Counted from the stretch's first letter, positions 11,372 to 24,075 are shown. The stretch is 64,000 nt of DNA from Orbilia blumenaviensis (GCA_036872755.1 JAVHNS010000002.1:3286001-3350000), one strand, 5' to 3'. The notes: a model not told the origin generated them from the sequence alone. Translations and numbers: made by a program.

Positions 11372-12641
11372 TTAAAACTTCCCCCTCTTCCTCTTCTCCT
11401 TAACCTTCTTATAGAAGTCCTTCTTCCCACTCCTCTTCCTCGCCTGAATCTCATCATACTTCTTCTTAAACCTGCTCTTACTTCCCGAACTCGACATTAT
11501 TTCGTCGACAATACTCTTCTTTCTATCCTTCTTGTTCATACGCGCACTGTAGAACTCAGTAGGACCTTCAATTACGGTTCCCATCTGGAAGTACTTGGGC
11601 AGTTTCCCCTTCCAGTCGTCGCCCTTGAAGTGTTTGTGAGGATCTAAAACGTTACGCAGTTTTATCATTTGCAAGTCGCGTTTTATCTCCGGTGTTACGT
11701 CCGTCGCGGGCATGTTGTACCAGTTTGGACCGGCGGTTTTGTCTTGTTTCTGTTTTTCACGTCAAAAAAAATTGACAGAGTTGTGCATGTTAGCCTTCTA
11801 AAAGTTCTTCATAAGATAAAAAAATTATGAAAAACAATGGTTTGGTTATAGGATAACAGCGTAATAAAAAAAAACGATGGCAAATAGATTGCCAGTTCGT
11901 TCCTTTTTTAACAAAAAATTTTGTTGTATAAATAAAAGTCAGTGTAACTATGAACAAATATAACCCTCATTTTGTGCAAGCGTGCCTCCAAGACGGCGGC
12001 CGTGTTTGCTCGGTTTCAAATGAATTTGGGAATGTTCTCATCAGGTGAAAAGTAAAATATGTGGTCTCAATCGATTATGCGATTGAGGATAAATTGAATT
12101 CATAAAAAAGGAATAGAAGGGAGAGTGTGTATGTACCTCTTTCTTAGACTTCTCGGTCTTAACGGGGTCTTCTACGCGCATAAACGGTAGTTGTATCGGT
12201 TTCTTGGTCGGCAGACGAGTGGCAGATAATGCTGCACTCGCTTTACGTCCGGACTCTGTGATTGATGTAATCCCCCGATGACCCCTTTCCAAGTATGACC
12301 GTAGTGGTTGGCTGGTCTCTAGTTTTGGAACTCTATAAAATCATGATGTCAGCCTATATCATTGATAAGAATGGGTATATAACTCAGTACAGGGTCTAAT
12401 AGAGGACGACCAATGAAATGATTTGAAGATAGTGTGATAAGGGATATGCAAAAGAGGGAGGGGAAAAAAGAACGAACCTGTGCTTTGTAGGAGCGACAGC
12501 AGTCTGATCAACGAATGCCCGCATCCGTGTCTCTGCTTCGGTCAACAGAGCGTCGATTTCTGCATCCTCAAGAGAAACGGATGGGTCCATCGTATCAGCC
12601 AACGGCTGGCCTGGAGCTCGGACGATGATTGTATCGGTCAT
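11372..12641 (-). CDS. FCF2: FCF2, pre-rRNA processing factor
   Basis: Fcf2 is a nucleolar protein of the early pre-rRNA (A0/A1/A2) cleavage machinery. The Fcf2 domain fills the C-terminal half of this 245-aa product: GPNWYNMPATDVTPEIKRD, MIKLRNVLDPHKHFK, LPKYFQMGTVIEGPTEFYSAR, MNKKDRKKSIVDE, then a very basic tail ending KRKRGKF. The N-terminal third is acidic. Exons on the minus strand: 12641-12478, 12332-12137, 11749-11372. Phases agree and the sum is 738. An upstream in-frame non-ATG extension exists, but the ATG at 12641 (MTDTIIVRAPG) is the natural start. Confidence 0.93.
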
Positions 12642-15600
12642 CTCGCTGACGTCAGGCTGTGACAGTCGCTTGTGGAGACGCAAAGCGGGGGAGGAGACGG
12701 TGGCATGAAGAAGAGGAGGAATCCACCGGAGAGGAGAAGTGGTGATGATGGTCACAAGATGGGGAACAAAGGTGATTGAAAATTTTTATGCATGGAAATA
12801 GTAGTAAAAATTTTTTATTTTTTCTGTTTAGGCGTGTGGACACGCTAAGAAGGTTTGGGGCGCGCCAAGCCTGAACTATAACCTCAAGTCCGGCCATGTG
12901 GGATGTGGAATCATCAGGCTCACGTTTGCTAACCAAAAGTTAACCTCACTGCACTAAAGCCAACTGTTCTGCACCGCAGATTGGAGGGCACATTGTCACG
13001 TTGGCGGGAGCTAGAGTGACCGAGCTAATGTTATAGCCAATGGCCCTTGCCTGACAAAGACAAAAGTCGCAGTTCGCCTGTTTGGCGGACAATTCAAACT
13101 TTCGGGACGTTGGTAAACTGGGAAAACCGTGACAAATCCGTCAATCCTCCCAGATTATTTAGCTCTTGCTATTGTCCAGCGCGGTGCAGGTTACGCTTGC
13201 TGATGTCACAGTGTCGGTCATATGATCGTTCAGCTGTGATAGCGACTGCAGTGCAGAAACGAAGGCGGTCTGTGGAGTGATACCTCTATGGCGGATCATG
13301 CCTATTCCCCAAGATTCTGATATCATGAGACAGCGGTCAATTCGGTTGCATGTCGAGCGCGTGAGGGAAACCCCGGAAATGCAAGAAGGCAATTGTAGAG
13401 TGTCTCGGACACAGTATCTGCTACGCAGCGCACAAACTAGGCGACCTGGGATCCCTCTTCTAGAAAGAGCCATCATACAATCGTACCCAGCATCGTGGTA
13501 TGCCATATGATTTGGCAAACTTCAGGTCTTTGAGCAAGGGGGGTATGTGTGCTCGACGGCACAGATGCATCCTGCAAGCCATTAGAACACCGATCTCCAG
13601 GCGTGCTTGTGTCCTTTTCGCTTCTTTCTTTTTCCTTTATTCGTACACCGGGACCTGTCAGAGACAGAGCCGAAGGAAGGATTAAGCCAGTTGGGACAAT
13701 GACAACAGCGCTTCCCAATCAATTCGGGAAAAGAGCCAAAATAAAATCGAGAAAAAAAAAAAAATCAAAATTTCTCAGCTCTCTCGGTCATGGTGCAAAG
13801 GCCGTGTGTGGATTTCGGTCTAGACACGAGGCTCTAGACAATGCAAGACTGAAAATTTTTCTTCCTTTCTCTTTTATCTTTTTGTGAATTCTCGCAAGAC
13901 TAGTCAAAATAGGCATTATGATTAGCAGTCTTATTTTTCTCTCTTCGTCTTCTTTCCTTTTTTTTTCGAGGCGGAACAATTAAGCGTTTGAGGTTGACGA
14001 TATGCGAGATACTAGTCGTCTGGGACTTCTAAAGAAGCGAACCAAATACGTCTCGTATAGACCGTCGGCCCCAGTCTCAACTCTCTAGTAAAACCTGGAT
14101 TCTAATCCCATATTGGAAGCCTCAGAAGGAAGTATACGCAAGACGCGCAAGCAGAATGCATGTAGGTCGGTTCGAAAGCAATGCAAACCGTTCCCGTGGT
14201 CCTATATCCCGCTCCATCTGCCAGAAGCTTCGAAAGAAGGCCGAAAGAGAGAGAGAAAAATATCGCGCTGGAATGATTATCCGGCCATTATAAGCTTTTA
14301 CTGATCGAATATGGGGTGTGTTTTCTCTCGATGGAAAGGGCGGCAAGTTGGACCAGGCTGTTCATGACCCCCCCGTTCGCATGAGCCGACACCGGTTTGC
14401 GCAAGATGGTGGACCTCGAAGGAGAAGTGCTGTCGTGGTTTTTAACAACGCATACATGTAAGGCTCTGCTGGAGGTTTTATGCATGGCCCAGCTTAACTA
14501 GCTAGACCTTGCATGCTATGGCTGCCTCGAAGCTGGCCTGGCATTCCTAAAGCGGTCGCAATCGAAGGATACGGCCGGTAGTCTCGCGGGTATGTGTGAG
14601 TATGTACTCAGGCCATATCGGCTGACCAACCGGATAGTGAAGTCTCATGAACTTTTGATAGCTAAGGAATCGGTTCTCGGAGCTCAACGGCGGAGAGTGA
14701 GTGAAAATCGAAGACTCGAGTAATGCTAGTCTTTCGAACTAGCTAGGGTTCGATATCAAAGACACCAGTTGACATCTCGCGAGGGTATTTGCATACTCCC
14801 ATGGGAGGTTAAACAGAGGGAGCAAAGTCCGATTGGTCTCATTACCGAGATTGAAGCTTAAATTCCGACAGGGTTTTTCGGTGTGAATCCCATCAGGTTG
14901 GTTCGACGACGATGAGATAGGTAATGAATAGCCAAGGGGGGGGGGGTGTGGTGAGACCTATGGCGAACAACTATGACACCATGCACCCTGAAAGTCTCTA
15001 TCTCGGAACCCCCCCATGCTGTTGAGGTCGATTCTATCCACACCATCTTCGAGTTATTAATTCGCCTTACTGAATAGAGAACTAGTTATTATCCAAGCCA
15101 TGTTAAATAAAAAGAAAGAAGTATCCAACGGGGGGTATGTAGGTGTACAGCTCACCCAGTCGATTACAAAGGGTTATGTAGGTACCAGACCCAGCTGGGA
15201 ATTTAATTAAGGATAGTTGTAGTCAATGCCAGCTAGCTGTCCCGCATAATATGATGTATGTATGCCGTCTTGACGGACTGTACTGTACTGTTTGCTGGCA
15301 CGGGAAGAATTAAACTGGGAATCGAAGATTCGAGGCGAAGAACGACATAATTGTTGAAAATGAAAACAATCATTTCACTTACTACGTACTCACTTAGCCT
15401 ACCCATATGATTCACAAGGCCGGCCTTCGAGCATGAGGCATGAGAAAGTGTGAGAGAAGGAGGAAGAAGGAAAAAAGACAGCCAGAGCATTGCATTGGTA
15501 GAGTACTTTAACAAACAAAGTGCATACGGAGCCCTGCTAAAACCCATGCGCTGTAACACAAACTAGACGGCTAGATATTTGCTTTCTGTTTGATGGAATT

Positions 15601-17035
15601 CGAATTAAATCGACTGATTACGATTACACAACGTTTCGTATACGATTTTGTATGTGTGGCTAGGGTGCTCTTCCCTAGTAAATTAATGGTCAGATCCTAC
15701 GCACTCAGATCCCATCGAAGTTGAGGATTCGCTGCAGTAAATTGCAAGTTACAAGTGTAGGTGCAGGTTTGTACGATTGTGGACACCATGGGAAATATGC
15801 CATGTCGTCCACGCCCATGCCCATGCCCATGGGGGGGTGGGCGGAGGCTGGGCGGAATCCGGAGTGTCGAATACGTATCGATACCGCAGATTGGCTACCC
15901 GCAAGGTCCGGGAACGGCTGATATGATGACATCCAGGTACTCGAAGGTTCCTGATATCGATGTATGTATGTACTTACTGCGGTATACTAGTATACCGTAT
16001 TGTCGACGCACTCGACCGGGGCTGCATCAAGGCGTCCAATCGCCCTGATACCAATCGCATATACACCAGAACTCTCCGATTGATCAAGATGAAATCATAT
16101 TTAAGCGTCCGAGTAGCCATTGCAGTTTTCTTCCCTTCCACTTTCCCGACCAGACTATACTAGTTCAATAAAGCAGATTGATCAGATCCAATATCGACAG
16201 CTCCCCCTCATACCCTACTCCGATAGGTGTGTTCCTTCTTATTACTTTATAAACTTGACTTAGCTATCTTGAGTTTAGCTTAGTTTTTTTTAGTTCCTAG
16301 ACTCCGAAGAAACAACCTTAAGCGGTAGTTTAACTTAGTCTGTGTGTGTTATCTCGAGTCATAGTGGAGGAGAGGTTCCCCTGCTGAATCGAATCTTCAC
16401 TATCACCTTAGTGCACTCCAGATCCCCTCTTCTTTCTTTTCTTATTTTCTTCTCCTACTTCTTTTTTTCTTCTTCTTTTATTACTACCAGGTAGTAATTT
16501 ATCGTTTTTATTCTTATTCTTATTTTTATTTCACTCCCATCTCTTGAAGTCTCCGTCTATTTCATTTCAGGATTGATAATCCAGGCCAAGGCTGCCCGTT
16601 TCCACGAATAAAATCGCTGTGAGGGCCGTTCGCGCCTCCCATTCGACGGTCTACTTGCATCTCTGGCAAGTCTCGCTTTCTTGAGTGCTTTCCCAGCCAT
16701 CGCAATTGAAATTGGCAATCTCCAATTACAGTGCAGTGTCGATTCCGCCGGGAAGCCGAAGTCGAAGTCGAAGTCGAAGAACTGGTACTGGTACTGTGAC
16801 CTCTATTAAGCTCTTGCTCTGGCGGTTTGGCTTTTCCTATAAGCAAGCAGGCAAACAAAACAAAGAAAAACAATTCGAATTCAACGATAGTACTTGTAAT
16901 AGTATACTATTATATCTTTGGAGATAACTAGTAGATGCTAGCTATAGGTTTCTTTTGTTGATTCCCATAGTCAATAGTATATCTCTTGCCTGTATTATCA
17001 TTATTATCATCGTCGTATCATCAAATATTATCAAC

Positions 17036-17072
17036 AACGTCGTCGTCGTCGTCGTCATCATCATCATCATCA
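17036..17072. repeat. (CGT)n(CAT)n trinucleotide microsatellite
   Basis: Compound GTC/CAT triplet repeat in the non-coding region upstream of HAP5. Confidence 0.85.
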
Positions 17073-17892
17073 CTGTCGTCCACTATTACTTCTGATTCTT
17101 ATTCTTATTCTCTTTCCTTTTGATATAGCAGCAAAGGAAGAAAGAAAGAAAGTGAGAAAGAAAAATAAAGGAAAAAGGATAGGAAGAAGAAGAAAAGAAA
17201 AGAATAGGAAAAAGAAAAAGATACAAGCCGATTCTTACAAATTCGTTACCACCCCGCCGCTATACTAGGATATACATACTAGACACACACACACGCGCAC
17301 ACAGTCACACCCCCAGCTAGTATACATACAGTACATACATACCTCCTCTCTGCTTTACTATACCTCTCACACGTCTTAATTTACTGTCGGTAATATTATA
17401 ACGGTTTCAGCCTTTGCAGTATCTATTATAACCCCGCCGTCGTATTATCAGGATCGGGTCACTGGGTCCTCCCCTCGCAGAGCAAAACAAAAGGAAGTAT
17501 CTGTGTAGTCGATAAAAGGGTCGTCGAGTGCAGCTGCTATACCATCGTCTACTGTCCCTGCGCGCCGTACATACATACAATTTTCAAACCATACTCTACC
17601 ATACTCTACCGTACCCTCCCAAACGGTACAACCGAATAGCCTAAAGAAAAAGCTCGAAAGAGAGAAAAACCAATACAAGAGGTATCATATCAGTACATAA
17701 AAGTATAGTACTATCGGTATTACTATCTACCTGGGTTCATTACGTTACAGACGTCAAGATAAGCACAGCAGGCTAGCAATTTTTTTTATTTATTTTCCCG
17801 AGCTTCAATTGAGGCTTGCTGGTTTTGAACCGTTGCAATTATTGTCGCCAAACACAGAGCCCCCTCTCCCCCGTTCATATCAACCTCGAGCT

Positions 17893-17919
17893 CACCACCA
17901 CCACCACCACCACCACCAC
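17893..17919. repeat. (CAC)n trinucleotide microsatellite
   Basis: Nine perfect CAC/ACC units in pyrimidine-rich DNA. They produce a spurious poly-His or poly-Thr in the overlapping open frames. Confidence 0.85.
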
Positions 17920-18424
17920 ATCTACAACACCATATACTCCCATCTCCACTTCTACTTCAATTATTGTTCAACTGGTTCAAACTTGTGCTTCCTTGACATC
18001 ATCCAGGCTTCTAGATCCACATATACATACATACCGTCTGCAATATCGATCCTATTGCTTTTCCTCCTTGCTTTTGGTCTTGAGCTCCTGTCAGCCAAGT
18101 TTTTTCCCTGTCAATTGCTTTTTCCCACTCTGCATCTGTCCCGGGCCACTGTTGACCACTACATTTGCATTTGCGAGCCTCCTGTCTGCCGGCTCCCCCC
18201 ATCGTTCCACTGCGCTGCATCCATCGTGCATTTTTATACATACACAGCTTTGATCCTCGTTCCCTCAATCATCGCTCTCTCGCAGGTACTTGTACACACA
18301 CCCCACAGATTGAAATAGCTTTTTACTGAAGTAAGGTGTGCTACTTTCTGCCTAACCAAGCATCAAGCATCAAGCAGAACAATATCACATCTGCATGCAC
18401 TGAGATTGAAAGAAAGAAAGAAGG

Positions 18425-18431
<7 letters not shown>

Positions 18432-18459
<28 letters not shown>
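18432..18459. repeat. (AG)14 dinucleotide microsatellite
   Basis: Perfect AG/GA repeat of about 28 nt upstream of HAP5. Confidence 0.9.
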
Positions 18460-19559
18460 CAGGAAGAAGAGAGCTCGGAGCCCCAGCGATCTGACGAGCC
18501 TACTTTGATCTCACATACATACGCCTGCCTACCTGCCCTGCCCTGGTCCCCAAAATCGAAAGATTGGGGAAAGAAAGCCGTTCAATTCGAAACGAGCGAG
18601 GAGAGAAAAGCAGGAACATTACGTTCCGCATAGAACACGTGCCCTACCCTGCTCCCAAGCGCCTGAATCCCGCGCAAACTACACACCCTTGAACACAATC
18701 CGGATCTGGGTTCTGTCTGAACACAGCTGAAGATTCGATAGATCGGGTGCCCAATTACTCTGAACGAAAGTATATACATCCGTACATACCGTTGCATATC
18801 ATCGTCAGAAGTAAAACAGACAACGAAGAGGATCCGAAAGCGAGGACATTCAGTGTTTGCTACTACCAGACCAGGCAGAATCAATCAATCGGTTATTAGG
18901 AGAACCCGTTTGGGAACTGCCTTGGCTCCGAAAATAGCTCCAAAAAAGCTGGTAGCCCCGTTTTCGATCAGATAAAAAGAAGTCGGTCTTGGCTGAGGCG
19001 ACAGCTGTTGGCTAAGACAACTGCCCGTCAAAAAGTACCTGTACTATTAGTCTACGGCTCGCACGATCCGTAGCTGGTCCCGGTGCTATACTAGTGTCCA
19101 CGCATCATCCGTTGGCCTTTTTATTTTTTGAATTCGAAAGGTATGTCATGTCCTGTAATAGTCGTCTTTCATAGAATTCCACCATATGTGGAAGGCCCAG
19201 CAGTTGAAGAATAGCGCCGGGGAAGACGAACCTGACCCCGTCAAAATCCGTGCATGCCAGGCTGTCTGTCGGCTGTAGCTTTGGAGTAAGCATCCAGGCT
19301 TTTTGGCTGCAAGATCAAGTTTTTCTTTTCTTTTCTTTTATTACCTAGTTCCCTTCCGTTGCGCTGGGACTTAGCTGCTGCTCTGTTTTTTTTTTTTTTT
19401 TTGCTACATCCATACTACCTAAATATCTACCCTGGCCTAGTTATGTACCCACGTAAGGGTGCAAAAATACCATGCTGGTCCACGCCACTGCCCTCTTTCA
19501 CTTGGTAGTTACTTCTGAATGCTCTTTCTAACTATTGCTTTTTACTCTCTAGGAGCTAG

Positions 19560-19564
<5 letters not shown>

Positions 19565-19590
<26 letters not shown>

Positions 19591-19591
19591 T
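19565..19591. repeat. Poly(T) tract, 27 nt
   Basis: Uninterrupted T run about 330 nt before the HAP5 start codon, with a second one (17 nt) at 19386-19402. Such poly(dA:dT) stretches often mark nucleosome-poor fungal promoters. Confidence 0.85.
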
Positions 19592-19686
19592 CTTTCCTCC
19601 CCCCTTCCCTTCCCTTCGGACTGCATCTGTTTTTGGTGGTGTGTTTCCAGCACTTCTGCTTATAAGCGAGTCCGCCTGCTGAATTT

Positions 19687-19840
19687 ATTGGCTCGTTAAT
19701 TCGAATTCCATCCAGTAATCGTCCATTCCACCTCGCGACTCGAGACACACACAGCGCAAACGCGACAGAGCTATACTATAGCAGTAGAGACTCCGCTGGT
19801 TTGGTTCGAATCGAACAGAAGTATCTCCAATCAAACCAAT
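19687..19840 (+). promoter_or_regulatory. Three CCAAT boxes in front of HAP5
   Basis: CCAAT pentamers lie at 19827-19831 (in CCAATCA), 19836-19840, and inverted (ATTGG) at 19687-19691, all within 240 nt of the HAP5 ATG. CCAATCA is the preferred core of the CBC/Hap complex, of which Hap5 is a subunit. Autoregulation is an inference; the pentamers themselves are seen. Confidence 0.5.
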
Positions 19841-19923
19841 TAACCCACCTTCCGTTACTTAACTCTCGGGATACCGCTTCGGAATCCCGTTCGATCCACG
19901 ATCCACAATCCACGAGCCCTGCA

Positions 19924-20967
19924 ATGGATCCGTCGTATCCTCAACATCATCACCCGCAAAATATGCAGCACCTTAACCAGCATCATCCTCACCAGCAGCA
20001 GCAGCAGCAGCAAGCAGCTCAGCCGCCCCAGCAACCCCAGCAACCTTACGATCTGAACAATGGCGGCCATTATGGTGCGTCCGCGGCAATCGTTGCTGCA
20101 GGTGTGCAACCACAGGTCGGTATTTACACCGGCCCCTTCACCAATGTGTCGCAGGGCCTACAGGGCAATTACAAGGACATCCTATCCACCTACTGGGAGC
20201 ACTCGATCATGTCGCTCGAAAGCGAAGAACACGACTACAAATCCCACCAATTGCCGCTTGCCAGAATAAAAAAGGTCATGAAGGCCGATCCCGAGGTCAA
20301 GATGATATCTGCCGAGGCGCCCATTCTTTTTGCTAAAGGGTGCGACATGTTTATCACGGAAGTAACAATGCGAGCCTGGATACATGCAGAAGAGAATAAG
20401 AGACGAACCCTGCAGAGATCCGACATAGCCAATGCTTTAGCCAAAAGCGACATGTACGACTTTTTAATAGACATCGTCCCAAGGGAAGAGGCAACTTCAC
20501 ATACAAAGAGGTCTACAGCCGGCGGCACCGGCGCTGCCAGCAGCGCTGCCTCAGCTAGCAGCCATCATCCAGCTCCACAGCAGCAAGTTCCTACAGCGCC
20601 GGTACCTCCAAACCATCAAGGTATGATGCCACCGCAAGGAGGTTCCCAAGCGCCACACCCTCCGGGACATCCGCCTGGTATGCCTCCTCAGCAATACGGG
20701 ATGGCTCCTCTCGATACCCAGGATCCAAACTACGCCCACTACCAGCAGAATCCTCAGGGAAACACATATACACAAGATGGGCCAATCCAATACGACATGA
20801 ACCAAATGTATGGCTATTCAACTATGCCACCGCCGATGCAACAACAAGTAAGTTTCGCCCAGTGCGTTGAAGAAAAAAAGAAATAATAATAATAATAATA
20901 ACAGAACATAACGTCTTGATATTCACGTGCTAACATTCGGGTCTGACAAACTTTGTAGCACATGTAA
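19924..20967 (+). CDS. HAP5: HAP5/NF-YC subunit of the CCAAT-binding complex
   Basis: Hap5 is the NF-YC-like histone-fold subunit of the CCAAT-binding complex. It pairs with Hap3 and, with Hap2, binds CCAAT in respiration, iron and redox gene promoters. The 310-aa product has a Gln/His/Pro-rich N-terminus, the fungal Hap4-recruitment segment [17 protein letters not shown] (about 82-98), and a histone fold from [13 protein letters not shown] (about 110) through [16 protein letters not shown] and [21 protein letters not shown] (about 195). A long Pro/Gln tail follows. Exons: 19924-20847 and 20959-20967. The last exon codes only His-Met-stop; retention of the intron would instead add about a dozen residues. 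The frame stays open upstream to 19666 without an ATG. Confidence 0.93.
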
Positions 20968-22432
20968 ATAGCCACTATAGACTGTACAGGCATGCCACGA
21001 GAACAATTAAATTACAAAACGGCCCTACAATATTAACCAAGCCTTTACAAACTCCGATCTAACTCCAGGTTTTACAAACAACATAAATACAATACACACC
21101 TCGAACATCGAACCGATACATGTTCGCGCGTTCGCCGAGATGGACCTGGTTGCCACTTAAGATGGGATTTATCCACGGTTGATAACGGCCATTGTGGAGA
21201 GCAAATAGAATGCCTCCTACATCCGTCCTCTCAGCCGGCTATTCGCGACAACCTTTTCCCATCAGGTACCAAATTCAGCTACCCCGCGAATTTCTCCCCC
21301 ACGAACCTTCGAAATCACACCATACCCCTCCGAGAAACAGGGTGAGAGGCTTCAGATCATCACCCCACTATATTTTCCCCCTTCGCTTTTACGAATGTAT
21401 GTTATACGTGAACCAAAAAAACAAAACAACAAGCTGTTTGTTATGTATTACGGCAGAAACACCATGAGTATCTTTCCCGAATAATCGAAACTTCCCCATG
21501 CCCAAAAAAAAACTACAGGGAAGAGAAAAAAATTTGTGTTTTGCGTCGGAGCAATTCCAACATTGTGCATGCCTCTTCTGCTTCTTCTTCTTCGTCCCTT
21601 CTTTCCTTCCAAACATGTACTCTTCTTTTCTTTTTGAGACGATAAAATTAACTACTGGGTGGGACGGCGGACTCCTCGTTTTTATTCGTGCTTTCTTTTG
21701 AAACCCCAAAAATTGCGAATTATCCCTACAAAGACTTGTTCGACACGACGGCGCTTCTATCTGGGCGATGATTATGATGATGGCAATTGTGAGCCTTTTG
21801 ATCATGTACTCTTAGCAATCTCTCCTTCCCAATTTCTTTCCCTACACTTTCCGATTTACTTTTTTCTTATTCTCTTGTATCTTTTTGTTTTTGTTTCTTT
21901 TCTTTTTCTTTCCTTTCTTTTCTTGCGCCGGGTATCGATTTAGCATAGGCGTCTAGTTTCCTGTTCATTTTTATAATACAAAACAGTTCGAATGCATACA
22001 AGCAATCAAGCAAGCTTAGGGCTCTCAGGTCTGCTGCTTGCGTACTTACACATTTAGCATAGCATCTACAACAAGTAGAGCTTAAGAAGCTAAAAGTAAA
22101 ACAACCAACCAACCATCCGGATTAACAAAAAAAAATCGTCACGCCATCATGCCAGAACTGTTTCATCTTAAAATCACAATCCTATAGGGAAAAGAAACCG
22201 CTTGTCATCCGATTATTTTCTTCTCTCGGGGAGGTGCTTGTTTTTGTTTCTCCTCGGGAGACCCGGACGCTTCCGAGCTTGGTTCTCACGTTTTCGCTTG
22301 ACTGCTTGCCGACTTTTGTTTGCGCTCCAACCTCTCCTCTATTGAAGCTCCCCCATCAGATATCATACACACATAACAATATCCTAAAAGGTTGCCTGTA
22401 AGTTCAATCTAGCTAGCTAGGTAATCCAACAA

Positions 22433-22458
22433 CCCCCCCCCCCCCCCCCCCCCCCCCC
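22433..22458. repeat. Poly(C) tract, 26 nt
   Basis: Twenty-six consecutive C residues followed by AGACGTACGTGG. Long G/C homopolymers are rare in AT-leaning fungal DNA and can form i-motif/G4 structures. Confidence 0.9.
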
Positions 22459-23671
22459 AGACGTACGTGGGATTAAAAAAAAGAACGAGAACCGAGAACG
22501 AAAAAAAAAGCCCTGTGTGGGGTCCCACTTTCATGCGTACATATGTAGCATGTATGCATTTCCGCCATAATCCCAATCAACAACTGTGGGGGGACTTAAA
22601 TATACCCAACTTCGCTTTTTTCTGACCTCCTAGCCTTTTTTTTCCCTCCTCCTCCCTCTTCTTCGCGAGCTGCAGGTTTGTTTTCCCTGGGAATCTCTGT
22701 TCAGAAAAATGAGGGGTACATAACATCACCCACACACCCCCAAACGCCCAGGTAATATGCATAAGTCGGCTTCTTAGCATACATTGGAATGTAATGTATG
22801 TATGTACCTGGTTCTTTCTTTCCAATTCCCAATGTAAGGAAAATACGAGGGGGGGTTCAATATAGGCAGGAGAATGTAGGTACACAAAGTTAGCTACATA
22901 GGTTCCCCCCCGTATAGTCACCTATCTTCTTTTCTTCTCCTCATTCTCCTTGTCAGATCTGAGAATAACTTGCATACACCACTGCTGTACAGTAGGCGAC
23001 AGAAGAGCCTGGCCAGGCTGGGTCTACATACATAGCATACATGGCAAGCGCAGTTAGCTGCAGCCTTTCTTTACACTTTAATGATCCTATACATCCAAAA
23101 GATCCGTAAACCGAGTGAAATGTTCTATAACTCATAAAATAATGTACTGCACCGTTAAAAATTGACTAAAAAAGACTATCTATGGAATTGACAGAGCCTT
23201 CCTCCTACTCCTCCTCTATCCCGTTTTTTTTTAAATGCAAAAATGCATTTTTGTTTCCACGGTTCCGATAAACTAGGATCCAAAAGCTGAGGGTGTGCTC
23301 TAAAATCCCTTTTTTCTCTTTCTTTTCTTTCTTTTTTCTTTTCTAAATCGTAAAAGAGGGGATTCTTCTGTGAAAGATAGATCTTGCTTACAAGCTATCG
23401 AAGAGAGGAGAAGGTCCGATCCTCCAGTACCGTGAAGGCACAGCAAGGTTATGAAAAGCTTGGGGTAGGGCAGGCCGGGTCTCAAGCAAAGCTACCGAAA
23501 GCTGGCTTGCTTGCACCGCTGCAACCACTACTCCACGGCCAAGGTACCCACTCCACCATTACCTGTCTTTTCGTTCCTCTTTCCTGGAAAAGTAACATGT
23601 CCACATGTACGCACATGGTAATAATATCTCCTCGATAATATTAATCTCCAGTCTAGGAAAAAGAAAAAGTG

Positions 23672-23695
23672 AAAAAAAAAAAAAAAAAAAAAAAA
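23672..23695. repeat. Poly(A) tract, 24 nt
   Basis: Uninterrupted A run inside a longer A/G-rich stretch (about 23656-23752). Confidence 0.9.
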
Positions 23696-24053
23696 GAGGA
23701 AAGAGGAGGAAGTAAAAAAGAAAAAAAAAAAGAAAGAGGGAAAACACAGCAAGGGCCATGTCAAGTCTATGTCATAACTCAACGTCGGTTTGCACGTAGC
23801 TACGTAGGAAACGTGATACACCTTGGAATAGCTCGGTCTGCTAAGCTATAGCAGAGCATTGTAAGCCTGGCAAACCGAGCCGCCTGGCCTGGAAGATCAA
23901 AAAAAGAACGGGACCGGACAACGCACAGACAGATTCCTTAAAACCGTTACTCTATTCCATGAAAATAGAGCCATGGTATGGGCGTCTACGTGGTTCAAAA
24001 AGCTTGGAAGTGAGTTCGTGGCTAGGTATATCCATGTTCAGATAACTCTGCCC

Positions 24054-24075
24054 TTTTTTTTTTTTTTTTTTTTTT
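24054..24075. repeat. Poly(T) tract, 22 nt
   Basis: Uninterrupted T run in the HAP5-SEC15 intergenic region. Confidence 0.9.

Larger units (their letters stand above)
12642..19923. promoter_or_regulatory. 7.3-kb divergent non-coding region FCF2 / HAP5
   Basis: I find no family-recognisable coding sequence here. Open frames (for example 13549-13887, 16562-16873, 17809-18318) overlap on several frames and encode low-complexity sequence. The right half (about 16.4-19.9 kb) is pyrimidine-rich on the plus strand with many microsatellites. This would fit a long HAP5 5' leader or an unannotated non-coding transcript. Both ideas are inference. No tRNA-like cloverleaf was found. Confidence 0.45.

Noticed and set aside
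14725..14770. GGGTTCGATATC as a possible tRNA T-arm
   Set aside because: No matching acceptor or anticodon stem can be drawn around it.
17809..18318. 169-aa ORF with His run and hydrophobic stretch
   Set aside because: It is a translation of pyrimidine-rich microsatellite DNA, a second frame is open over the same interval, and there is no splice or domain support.
21389..21805. 138-aa minus-strand ORF downstream of HAP5
   Set aside because: Lys/Phe-rich translation of T/A-rich flank with no domain; another open frame lies on the opposite strand.
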